Below are positions 38,641 to 50,329 of a stretch of DNA of 64,000 nucleotides, piece after piece; positions within the stretch are counted from its first letter, which is position 1, and each line of letters opens with the position of its first letter. The position numbers and the translations under genes are program-made. This DNA is from Mesocentrotus franciscanus (Eukaryota > Echinodermata > Echinoidea > Camarodonta > Strongylocentrotidae): NCBI GenBank assembly GCA_037976565.1, contig CP137668.1, positions 35,540,088 to 35,604,087 on the forward strand, given 5' to 3'. The notes under the pieces were generated by a model. It did no database searches, was not told the DNA's origin, and saw nothing but the letters and a program-made list of their open reading frames with translations.

Positions 38641-38692
38641 CCTTATAAGGCATGATAGTTCAACATATACGAACGTACGAATTCGGTAAAAA

Positions 38693-38954
38693 CAGAGTGG
38701 TATGTGAGTACCACTTCGAGTCGGATTGTTTCCAGGAGGACATTCGAGCGAAGGTGATGGACTACGAGTCCCGTATGAAACTGCTGAAACCCGATGCCAT
38801 TCCTACCATCTTCTTTCACCGTCCTCGCCTCGGCGTCAAGTTGTTCTCGTCCCCTTGCCGTGCTTCAAGTTCTTCGTCATTCCAGACTGCATGGCTGGAA
38901 AGCATATCCCGGAGGACCAGACATTCTGTAAAATCGGGTAGAAACTTGCAATAA
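38693..38954 (+). pseudogene. THAP zinc-finger domain fragment
   Basis: The open frame encodes 'VVCEYHFESDCFQEDIRA', then 'LLKPDAIPTIF'. These are the C-x2-H half of a THAP-type DNA-binding zinc finger and its closing '.PTIF' signature. A possible acceptor ('aaaaacag') lies just before the 'VVCEYHF' codons, at the position where many THAP genes have an intron. The first half (C-x2-4-C) is not found upstream in the window, and the frame ends 37 codons after the domain in unrelated-looking sequence. It is either an isolated exon of a gene or a broken transposase/THAP copy. Confidence 0.6.
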
Positions 38955-39481
38955 CTCACTAATACTAGTAAAAGTACTCTTCTATAGCGCAGCTCGATAT
39001 CGAATTGAACACAACACGTTCGAATGCGAATGCGCATGCGCTGTATACAGAAACAGTCTAGTATATTATAGTAGTCGAGTCGTCTGGATCTCGCGGACGT
39101 TTGTGTGAGGGCCCTACGTCACAAAAAAACGTCGCGCAATGCATTGTGGGGGAGAAGCGGCACGATCATAACTTGTATTTTGCTCATTAAAAAATATCAT
39201 TAAATTTATTATTAAAAATAAGTGGCACGAATAGCACTATTTTCTTAAATTAGTGCTATTTCTGTCGCCGAGGAATCCAAAATTTCACTAGTGGCTTGAA
39301 ATAGTGCATGATATATTTTTTTTATATTTTTCAAACTAACCTTCATAAAAATAAAAATAATAATAATAATAATTTCTGTCATTGAAGTAGTGTAAAGTTA
39401 AGTGAGAGCAGCGCAGACGACCGTACCACGACCGCGACCGGGCCAATACCGATAGCACAATGGTTTTGATCGATCGCACAT

Positions 39482-41290
39482 TTAAAATTAAAAATTAAAA
39501 ATTGTTAAATTGGTGGAAACAAAGAGATCTTACTTTAATTGGAAAAATTCACTTATTGAAAACATACGCCTATTCAAAACTAATTTATGTAAGCTCTTTG
39601 ACTCCTGTACCTAAATTGGTTTTAAAAGAAATTGAAGAGATTTGCTTTAATTTTCTATGGCGAGGTAAAGACAAAATTTTTAAAAGCACGATGTATCTTG
39701 ATTACAAGCAAGGAGGAAAAAATGCTTAACTTTCAACTTTTTGTGAATGTAAAAAATGTGATGTGGATTAAAAGACTTGTAAAAGGAGACCAGAAAGTAA
39801 AATGGAAAAAATACTTCAAATATTTAATGAGACCATTTGGAGGAAATCTTATTTTTTATTGTAACTATTTACCTAACATGATCAATATACAAATACCAAA
39901 ATACTATCAGGAATTGTTAAACATTTGGCTCGATATGAATCAGTTCATTAAAAACGTTACAACTAATAAAGGAAATGAAATCTTTTTAAATAATAGGTTT
40001 ATTCATAATAAGATAGGAAAGACATACTTTAATGAAAACCTTTTCTTAACAAATACTTACAAGCTGTATCATATTATAGATGGAAAAGGATTATTAAAGT
40101 CGGACACTTATTTCAGATGTATGGGACTAGAGGAAGAGGAAATATCAATTCTTAAAGAAATCTACTCTAATACACCTGTAGAATGGAAAATCGATTTAAC
40201 GAAGAGACAAATTTCACTTGATAGTCTAAAAATAGAAATTATGTTTACAAAGAAAACTATCCAATTTGAATCAGTCTGTTCAAAGAATTTGTACAGGGCG
40301 TGCTTACAAAAAATGGCCGACCTCCCCGTTAGTTTCCATAATTTACACTCATCATATAATCTGTCGGTTAAAGAAATTGAAAAGGTTTTTGTCCGTCCGA
40401 GATTCAGCACATTAGATAATAAACTAAGAGAATTTCAGTTCAAACTGCTTTATAAAATTGTATATGTTAATCGCTATTTATACAGGTTTAAATTCATTTC
40501 AAGTGAAAAATGCTCATTCTGTGCAAAAGAGGAGGAAACATTATATGCACATATTTTTTGAATGCGTTGTTGTCAGAAGCTTATGGGAACAATGTAGTGA
40601 TATTCTGGATCTTCCTATTCTTAAAGATATGAGCTGGAAGGAAGTTCACATTGGGTTGGATGAAGTAAATGAAGAAAGGCAAATAATTAATCACGTTGTT
40701 TTATTAATTAAATATCTGTTATTTTTAAGTAGGGAGAAAAAAAGCCTCAAGGCATTGAGGAAATAAAAGAAAAATTATGTAAAAGCGAACAAGAAGAAAG
40801 AAAGACTGCTACTGAACGCAGTACATTGACACTCCATTATAAAACATGGGATCATCTTAAGGTTTACATTGACAATAAACAAGAGAATTAAATGGATGAG
40901 GACCGGAGGGGTCCGCCCAGTGCGCATTATTTTACGCGTGATTAACCACTCTCGACTGCCATAGACTGCCCGGTTTTTTCAGTGGGGGTGGGTGGTTGTT
41001 GTTGTATTTTTTTGTTTTTTGTTTGTTTGTTTGTGTGTTGTTGTTGTGTTGTGTTTTTTTTTTTTTTTGGGGTTGTTAGGCTTCGTCAAACTGTTTTGTG
41101 TTTTTACTTGGGGAGGGGGGTTATTACGATAATATTTTCATTCTTTCATAATTTGAGTTGTGTATATTGTGTACTTTATAAGTTATATTGTAATTTGAAA
41201 TAAGTTGTATTTTGAATATGTATTGAATCATTGTGAATGAATACAATAAAGAATATTACAAAACAAAAAACAAAAAACAACAAAAAAAAA
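39482..41290 (+). mobile_element. 5'-truncated Tx1/L1-like LINE
   Basis: The plus strand encodes the C-terminal third of an L1/Tx1-group ORF2: 'WWKQRDLTLIGKIHLLKTY', 'FNFLWRGKDK', 'GGKNMLNFQLF', then a terminal zinc-knuckle pattern 'CSFCAKEEETLYAH' followed by 'FFEC'. Two frameshifts break the frame (near 39715 and near 40555). After about 500 bp of GT-rich 3' UTR the element ends in an A-rich tail ('caaaaaacaacaaaaaa'). In unit A (2640-2665) the flanks 'atcgatcgcat' and 'atgacgtcat' are joined without it. No clear target duplication is seen. Confidence 0.88.
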
Positions 41291-42846
41291 ATGACGTCAT
41301 TCATGGTATAGTGCACTATACCATGGATGACGTCACGGTATAGCACATTTTTCTTATCGGTTACATCCTAAAAATGGTATGTTTGGTCACATGATGCTAT
41401 GTTGACCAATCACTGATCAGGATTTCATTAATCAAAAATATAATATATACTATTCCAATAAACTGCCGAGTCTGCTGTACAATGAACTTGCTCAGCTTAT
41501 TTTCATGTCATCTGCAAGTTCCCCCTCCCCCCACCCAAGGGTTTGGGCGTTCCTGGCACGAGCTAATCTTAAAGCTGGGGGAAAAGTAAGAAATCCTCAA
41601 TTTTCTTGAAGGTTTTCGATCTTTTTAAAGACGCAAGGCAAGTAACATGCGAGGACTTTGATCAAGGATGTGTCGCCATTAAATCTGCTATTGAAACGGC
41701 TCTCTTAATAGTACTTAGCTATCGCTCTCGTGAAATTTTACTGTCTATTTGTTTCAAGACCCAGATGGCAACATTCAGTTTCAATATTTTACGCCTGCCA
41801 TATTTTCTTTTCAGATGACACCAATTGGCAATTAACACTTCTGCACTTCAAGGGCATTACTCAAAAGAACAACAGTTGCAAATCATTTGGATTTTAATAC
41901 TACAACTCAGTCTTATTGACGTTTAGTAGCATTACATCCGTGCACATTTATGTTCTTTTTCTCTCTTAGTATCTAAATTTGTACTGTTGAAAACCATCTA
42001 GTCATGTAGGGTGGTATTAATAATTGATGTCCACAAGAGTTGTTAATTTTCATATAATGTAATAAAAATGCTATTTCGCTTGATATTTGGAAATGTCATC
42101 CTAATAAATGCTATTTTTAAATATTGCATTAAATTTATAGACGGATTGTTATTGGTGAAATTGGATATAAACAGGTACGTTAAATTGAAAACAGAAAATA
42201 TCAAAGATTTGCCGGAATATTTGTTAACACCTAAGAAAAATAGCATAGCAAATGTTTGTTGTTGTTGTCGTTTTGTCTTGGCTTGGCTTTGTTTTTTTCT
42301 TCATATTTTGTATTGATGATCTATTGATGATGTATAGTTTTATATTTTCCAGGAAGTAATGTCCTCGGGAAATCTTTTTTCTTTCATCTATTGGTGCTAA
42401 GATGTTCCTCTGAAATCGTCGGTGATATCGATGTTTCCTGAACTATTGTTATAATATTTAGACGATTTTCTATACAATTCTTGAAGAAGTGATAGAATGA
42501 CTTGTAATTCTTAAAATACTACTTCAAGGTGAGAATATTGAATGCTATAGTGACAAAAATGACAAACTATATTCATCAAATACTCTCATGCACTATGATC
42601 ATCCATGTCTCGTACAACTGTTCTGACATTTATTTGATAAATGAAAGCAAACATTGGATCCAGGTAAAGTATCAGACACATAGGTGCTTCAGTCTTCTGG
42701 AGTACTCATGTCTTTGATATTATGATGAGTCCAAGGTTTGTCATTATCAATCATACAAAGACTCTCTCTATAGCTTCAAGAAGTCCAAGGACGTTACTTG
42801 AATTAGGTCGTGCACCACTGATTCGATATTCATATATGCTAAATGT

Positions 42847-43140
42847 AGAGGTGTCGTGGTCTAGTGGATACGTCACCGGACCGTGGATCACATGGTTCGC
42901 GGTTCGAGTCCCGCCGCGGCACTTAAATCTTTTAACAAGACATCTGTCTACATTTGCCACTCTTCACCCAGGTTTAGTAAAATGGTACCTGGTAGAAAGG
43001 AATTCCTTGAATGCTTTATCGCCTAATCATGATGGCTCACCTTAGAGCCGGGGTAATAACGTGATGGTTTGTCTTGAGCCAGGAGGGAATATTCATATAG
43101 TAGCTACGCTATATAAATGGGCATGTAATTATTATCATTA
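42847..43140 (+). repeat. tRNA-derived SINE, uninterrupted copy
   Basis: The head pairs 'gtcgtgg' with 'ccgcggc'. The B box 'ggttcgagtccc' is a good match, better than in unit A. The tail is 'gctacgctatataaatggg' then 'attattatca'. This copy lacks the foldback insertion seen at 4283-5397. Confidence 0.85.
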
Positions 43141-43215
43141 AACAATATTTTCTTGGATGTAGGACTCTTTCTCCTGCGAAAATTGCTCCACGTCAATTTC
43201 CTTCAATAACCATTT

Positions 43216-44075
43216 CTATTAAACCTTCTTCCTCAGTTCTATTATATGAATGAATACAATATTCAGTTGAATATTTCTGGAAAAATAGTATTGTTTTGGA
43301 AGTGTGTTAAAGTACAATGTTTAAGGCATGATACTATCGAGATGTTAAAATTAGTTGAACTTAGAAATGCATACTGGCAGCATATTCATATTACATTTGC
43401 AGAAGCGGGTAGAAGTAAAACTAACCTAAGTTTTTTTTTTCCAGTGAGAAGGATGTGCGTGTGTTTGTATGTTTGTATGTGCGTACGTGTAATGTATGTG
43501 TGTAATGGGGAGGGATAGATGGGCAGGGCGGGGTGATGCCAAGTATGATGGGGGATGGGGGTGGTCAGGGGTCCTTAGGGGGAGGGGTTGGGTAGATGTC
43601 CCTTGAGTTTAGGCCATTTTGGTGGTCGAAGGAAAGAAAATATAGAAACTTTAAGTACTCATTGTATGATGGATTCTATTATGTTTTCTTTAATTTTATG
43701 TTATATTGTTCCATTCCTTGATTACTTGTAAAGCATGTATATTATCAATGTCCCTATGTTTCCTTTCATCGTTATGGAGTGGATTTGAGTATTTTTCTGT
43801 ATGGAATTGTTTAATGAGATATAAATAAACTGTATTAAGAACAAAACAAAAATATACAAAGGGTTTGGGGGAGGGAGGGGGTTTTACGGAGAGAGGAGGG
43901 GTTTTTTTAGGGGGAGGAGGGAGGGGGTTTAGGGGGAGTTCGAGGTATTTTTATGTTATATTGTTTCCATTCTGTCATCATTTGTCATATTATTCGAAAC
44001 GTATGAGCCTGTTTTTGTATTATCCATAAAATGTAATTTTGTTTTCTATGAATTTGTACAACACATATATCAATT
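43216..44075. other. Non-coding; replaces about 19 kb of unit A
   Basis: This sequence sits where unit A has 5990-25180 with the GGACT gene. It has G-rich runs ('gggggagggagggggtt' type) at 43500-43930 around two LINE-like 3' UTR stretches ('ttatgttatattgtt.ccattc' at 43697 and 43950). No gene is seen. Confidence 0.55.
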
Positions 44076-44539
44076 TACATCTTTATCTTGTAAAATAAAA
44101 ATATGTTGTAAACTTAATCTCAAAAATTATTTTACAATGTCCATCTCACCTGGAGAGGTTTTGAGCAGTATATCCCTCCTTCTAATGTTTTCAAATATAA
44201 ATAATTAATTCATCAAAGCGATTACCGTAATCCTTCCGAAACCTTTTCATTTCGAAATAAAAAAAGGGGAAAAATAACAAAACATGAACGTGAAAACAAT
44301 GGTCGTCTGCGGCTCAGAACGAGTCGTTTACGCAGGCAACGTCAGTATCACCATGGATATATAGCGGTACATTTATTACCCTATGATCGCGAATTTAATT
44401 CGATAAGATATGAATGTAATAAGTTCTCATTTATCACGGGGCCATGAGTAAATCAAACAGAAACCGCGCTAGAGCTGCTAGTATGAAGAACGAAAACGAA
44501 AATAGAATGCAGGGTATATCCAAAGTTAAGATCCACTAC

Positions 44540-44725
44540 TGATCCTGCTGTAGTAGCAAATGTTGTTCTCTGCTGGGTGATAGATCATTTGCTGCTTCAC
44601 CTAAGTTATGGAACGGTCTCCATCAGTACCTTTGCTCTTGTGATCAGCTATCTACTTTCAAAACTCAGCTTAAGGCATACATATGCCAAATCACATATAA
44701 CTAGACACTGCTGCAGTCTTTCTCA
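44540..44725 (+). pseudogene. LINE ORF C-terminal remnant, unit B copy
   Basis: Counterpart of 27890-28075, reading 'GDRSFAASPKLWNGL' after a frame choice and 'STFKTQLKAY'. Here the Trp codon that is a stop in unit A is intact. Confidence 0.65.
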
Positions 44726-45086
44726 AGTGAATCATGTACTACCAAAAAAAAAGGATTTTTGCATTTTACCAGCGCCTTTTTAAAAAAACAAAAACTTAAA
44801 AAAAAAAAAGTCTCAAGTTGGATTAACTTTGGTTTGATCGTTGTAATTGTAGGAGATATACGGTTTGTGGCTTATGATGTAGAACTGTCGCTATTCTATG
44901 AAAATTCGGCGCGAATCGAGGATTTGAAGACATAAATAATAATTGAGAAGTCGCGCCTGGTTTGCTTAATTGACATGGATGCATCAAAACTTTGAGGATA
45001 GTAATTACAAGAAGCAGTGCCGTGGATAAGTCCGTTTCATTAATGCATCAGAAATTTGAAGGTGATAATTATCAAAAGGCAGTGCC

Positions 45087-48000
45087 ATGATTACGTCATT
45101 TTTATCGACGGATACCTACATGGTGGACTCCAACATCACTGGACACGCCAAGAACAGTCCTGAAGCGATAACCGAAGTCGTTACCCTGATCATCATCATG
45201 GTCGCCTCGTTCTTTGCGAACATCTTGGCGATGACGCAGATACTGACGTCGCCGCAGCTGAAGAAACACCATCACAATCTTCTGATCGCCAATCTCAACG
45301 TCATCGACCTAGGTGTCGTGCTGTTCAGTATGACGTTCTCTGTAGTCACTATTATCGACGACGGTTACCTACTTTCCAAACACCAAATAGTTTGTACGGT
45401 AAGACCAATGCCGACTGTTTACCATACTCTGTACTGCTCTTGAAGTCACTTTAAAAATAAATGACGTACTCAATTGAAAGAAATCCCAACGTGTCTAATT
45501 TAAAGAAATAGAACTGTATGTGCTATTTCATTCTTTACCCACGTCAATGAATGATTTTAATGGCATAATGAATTAAGCCAAGTTATTTGTAATTTAATTG
45601 ATGCATTATCAGATCATTTTTATGTCAACGCAGATGAGGAAAAAACGTTGTACATACGTACCTACGTTTTTTGAAAATTCTTAGGAAAGCAAGGAAGCTA
45701 GGGAAATCAATTAAGCCAAATTTCATTATTAATAATCGAGTTCACCTTTTTGCTCACTCTTGAATAGACATTTGAGCAAAAAGATGAACTTGTTTAAAAG
45801 TTGCCTTTGGATAAAAATCGTGATACTCCTTTATATATGTCTTTTTCATTTTCTTAGATATATGTCGTTGTCCAAATCGTTTTATTGAACGAAAAGTACG
45901 TCTCTCTCTCTCTCTCTCTCGTTGTGTTTTACAGATAAATGGCTTCTTCGCTACTTCGTGCACCATCGGCAACTTCATTAACGTCATGTGTATCGCAGTT
46001 GACCGATACCTCTCCATCGTCTGGCCCGCCCGTTTCCCGCAAACTCGACGTCGGATGTACTTGACGATCGTTTTTGTCTGGGTGGTTTGTTTCTCGCTCG
46101 GAATGCCGCCTGCAGTCGGCTCTCTAACCACCTACGAATACACTGAGCGCACACATCATTGTTCTCCTGCATGGGGCGGGGCGTGTACATACTACATAAT
46201 CTGGTTCACGGTCATTTTTGTGATAACCGTACCGGTGATGATCATCTGCTATGTATGTATCATATATCATATCCTAAAGAGTGACCGGCTACTCCGCTCC
46301 TTCGATACAAGAAGAGCCACACATGTGTCCAAGAAATCGTCCGGGTTAAGATTCCATGGGATCCACCGGGTGAATTCAAATCTAAGACCGGATTGTTTAG
46401 AATGTTCATTTCCCGGTGTTTCGATGCAGTCGATGAAAGATGTCCATAGGCATAGTGCTGAGAAATATAAGGACAGTCGTGACGATGCGTACGGCGCAAA
46501 GGAGAACGAAGGATTTAAAGAGGACGAATGTGTTCCTGATAATATCGTAAAGGATGAATCATTCGTTGACAGTATGAAGTCTGGACCGTATGTGATATCC
46601 GGACAGATAGATAAACAGGCCCCATCTTGTAAAAGTTTCGCTGACGATGGACCCGATGTCGCTCAGCGTCGTTCAATGTCTTGTCAGCCGCAGAATGATC
46701 CGGCATCGGCCACGAATCCGACTTCGACAGACAGTGCGGAGACGGGGCGCAGCGGGATTAAGATGTCGGCAAAGAAGCGAAGACTGAGCCGAGAGAAACG
46801 CGTGGCTTTAACAGGTAGGACACGATGCTTAGACATTACTCCCGTAGACAAATATCTCGAAAACACTATGCCCAGGAAGAGGAAGTCGTCTTTCCAAACG
46901 TACTATATCCAGTATTTTAAATACCCCTTTTCTAGTCAGTTAGCTGAATTACTATATCGACCAGCTCCCTCTACACAAGACGGACAAAATTCGTCTTCCC
47001 GTACTCACTACATTGATTGTTTTGACCATATCTTTCCAATTAATGATATGAAATAAGAATCTAGGATTTCTTTCGTAACAAATTGAAATTTGATTGAAGA
47101 CGGAATATAACTTTAATAAATGGAACCTCCTCTATATTTTTGAAAATCACAAGTTTGGGCTTTTAATAGTCAGGTCGCCGCACGGGCTTCGTGACGAGGC
47201 GCGCTATCCGAAATTATATACCTCACCTTAGAAATCTAGCCATCTGATTGGTCAAAATTGGAGTCGTGATTTCAAGCCATGCCCCACTCACAGGGCATAT
47301 CAATAGCCCACAGGGCCTAGTTAAAAGTTTCTACCCCCATCCTCATTATCCTGCGATCCACATTGGTTCGCTGCGATCCCCATTGGTTTACGTGTTAAAA
47401 TTGTCTTTGTGCGACGCCATACAGTGCTTTTTGTCTGCGATTCCCAAATGATTGAAACTTTCAGTCATTTTTCCAGCGAAGATTAACAGACAGTGTTTCA
47501 GATTTTCTGTGATGTTTTAACAAATTTTTACTCAATAAAAGGCTAAGGTAAGAATTCTTGGTAGATTTTTGTTTTAATTCGACATATAAAGTCATATCGA
47601 CTGCTTTAATACTCGAGGACTAGCTGTTTCTATACTTACCCAGGCGCGCCTCGGGGTGATGGCAGGGGATTCAACTATCCCGCGAGCCAGTATAGAAACA
47701 GCTAGTCCTCTCGTAGCAGTCGATATAACTATATTATTCGTGCGGTGTCTTAAAATGTGTTGTATCAGGGGGAAACTTGAAAACGGGTACCTCTCGTGAT
47801 GATTTTTCCTGATTTCAGATACTCAAGTAAAGATTTAAAGCAAAGTAGTGAAAGAATAAAGTCTAGCAGTTGCGAAAATTTGAACATTCATTAACTTAAT
47901 CCTCTCCTATTGAATTTTTAGAAACTGAGTTACTGTTCTTCTGGATTCCATTATTTTCAAATAAAATCATGCTAAATTTATGTAGGCCTGTTATTGAGAC

Positions 48001-50259
48001 ATAATTGCAGCCGTAACGGAACAACTACCTCTGGAAAATTAACCCAAAGACAATAACACCCCAGGACAATTAGCCCCAGGAAAATTAATCCCTTGAACTA
48101 CGAGGTTGATGTGTTTACAAATGACATAAAATGGCCTTGAAATGAATTTCCGGTTGGCATCGTTATATCGCTTTAAACAGTGCAAACCTGAGATCTTCAT
48201 CATTAGAAGATTCTTTTTATAATGTTTTTGCTCGCCCACTTTGCTCGGTTAAATAATGAATAATCAGGCCATTACTGTATCTAGAACTATTTAAAGATAG
48301 AAAAGGAAATCCATTTATTACAATGCAGGACGTAGGATGTTAATAAATTTGTTCTGCGGGCCAGGAGTTTTTTCAAAATTACGTCACAGGCCTGAATGAA
48401 GTTATTATTTATTTATCAATATGAAGTTCCGGGAGAAAAGTAACTCGTGTTCTAGAAATGAGTGGGAGGGGTTAAAATAAACAAATTTTCGACTTTTCTC
48501 AACTGTTAGAATTCTTTCTTTCATTGTTATGCTTTAGATCCCTCCTTGAGTATCTGGAAAATCATCCTGAGAGTGAAACGTTTGAGATTTTCCCCTGATA
48601 AAACTCACTTGAGACACCATACAAAAACATGGTGGCTAAATTCGTCTAGCACGCCGCGTCGCGTCGCGCCGTGACCCGACTGTTTAATAAAAGCCCCAGT
48701 TTGTACGATTAGAAAATCAGAATGTCTTTTATGTTTGTTTGAATCATTGTGGGGTTTTTCCTCTCCAACTTACCTCAAAGAAAAAAACATCGTCTTAACA
48801 ATTTGTCATATAAAAGTGAGACAATTATGTGGAAGGAAATTAGTGATAAATCTGTTGTTATTTCATGGAATGTTTTAATAACAAGTTATCACCATTTGAT
48901 TTTGAGTAATGCTGGAATAAATAATGCATTATTTTTTATTTGATTTGATTCATTTATTTATTCACGGTAAAAGCCCAGTTCAGCTGTTCGGCTGTTTTAC
49001 AATGGGGCCGTGCATATACAATAAAAATACAAAGTAATCATAAGAAACAAAACTATATATCATATAAAGAATAACGAAATAGTAGAATTACTGATGACAC
49101 ACCGTGTAGAGATAAATTATATGAAATTCGTATGCATGTATACATCAATATAAAGTTGTTTATAAGTTTGCTTTAAAAAAAACATATTGTAAAGAAATAT
49201 CAAAGGATTATAACCATGACATAAATATGATGAAATATGCTGAAATATGATTTAAATATACTATAATATAATACAATATAGTGAAAATATAGTAAACATA
49301 GTTAAATTTATTAATTAAAAAAGATTTTGATAAAAATTAAATACGGGCTTATTAAGAATTGAAAATATTTATTAATACGATAAAATAGCATTGTCAAGTT
49401 GTATTTAGGCAAAACAACAAAAATGCAATTATATTTAAACTTATATACCAGGGAAGTAAAAAAATTAGTAAAATATTATTAAAAATATATACATGTATAT
49501 ACAACTGAGTGTACCTTTCCATCCCACTATAACACTCTGTAATCAAAAATAAAAATGTGTGGAGGGGGGCATCTAATGTTAACTATCTCGCCTTGATTAT
49601 AAATATTTGAACTTGGCGAAACCATCAGTAATTTAAAAAGAAGTCAAGGCCACCATATCTAATATTTACAATAGTAGGGCTAATCTCGAAACGCAAGATA
49701 CCATGGCTTGTAAAAAACTTTATGGGCAATTCTAGGTACTTTGTCGTTTACGGTCCCATACGTTATCACTCTCTCGTAGGGCCGTTAACTTCATGCAATC
49801 AGCATAGTTTACAAAACCATGATGAGACAAAATACCTTTTACTTGTCCTAGTACGAACTTGTCGGAATTCTAGTAAATGATTTCTTGTTGTTGTCATAAA
49901 GACCGGGGGAAATAGTTAAACGTCGTATTTGAAAGAAGATTTGCATATGTTACTTTCGAGGTACATCTTTTAGTTCTCTCTCTCTTTGTACAGGGGCAAT
50001 GTTGGTACTCACCACTATACTATGTTGGACACCCTACAGTGCCATCCACTTCTGTCACATACAGATAGACGTCAGCCATTCCTTTGCCGTCACCACCATG
50101 TGGGTAGCCTACGTCAACTCCTTGTTGGATCCCCTGGTCTATGTCTTCATGAACAGGAAAGAGAGGACCATCCAGCATGTAAGCAGAATCTTGACAACCT
50201 TCTGTGATGTACCAAGGAAGATCTGGAGAAGGCTTCGTGGCAAAGGCTCTAATCAGTGA
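45087..50259 (+). CDS. Rhodopsin-class GPCR, gene B (exons 45087-45398, 45935-46814, 49994-50259)
   Basis: The predicted product is 485 aa and closely follows gene A, with the same intron phases and donors. It keeps the NIT glycosylation site, DRY, TM4 Trp, TM5 Pro, 'CWTPY' and 'NSLLDPLVYVF'. Differences from gene A gather outside the membrane: the N-terminus after 'SNITG' (three residues shorter), loop 2 ('YTERTHHCSPAWGGACTYY'), and the 25 residues from the end of TM6 into TM7. TM3 to the middle of TM4 has two changes, and the C-terminal tail is unchanged until its last few residues. Intron 2 is 3.2 kb against 1.2 kb in gene A because of two insertions. If intron 2 were retained the frame would run on to 47056, giving a five-helix product; I treat this as chance. 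The ligand is unknown. Confidence 0.93.
46850..48227. mobile_element. 1.4-kb insertion in intron 2 of gene B
   Basis: Gene A passes directly from 'agacaaatatc' (30212) to 'gctagcccactttactcgg' (30222); gene B has 1.4 kb in between. It contains a GC-rich piece near 47165-47215 and a foldback at 47594-47726. No coding is seen, and the element type is unknown. Confidence 0.7.
47594..47726. repeat. Foldback, ~43-bp arms, GC-rich spacer
   Basis: The left arm holds 'gaggactagctgtttctata'; the right arm is its complement, with a small bulge where 'tttaatactc' faces 'tctcgtagc'. The 52-bp spacer contains 'ggcgcgcctcggggtgatgg'. The arms start and end at 'atatcgactgc' and 'gcagtcgatat'. Confidence 0.85.
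48932..49592 (-). mobile_element. LINE 3' end in intron 2 of gene B
   Basis: Gene A lacks this block (its counterpart joins at 30931-30940). 'tttatttgatttgattcatttatttattcacgg' style sequence and 'gttttacaatggggccgtgc' read as a minus-strand LINE 3' UTR with a T-rich leading tail. The rest is AT-rich without frames. Confidence 0.6.
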
Positions 50260-50329
50260 TTACAGTGGCGTATCCACGAAATTCATGAACAAGGAAAGGG
50301 GGCTAAAGTCTATACATGTATATTGGTGT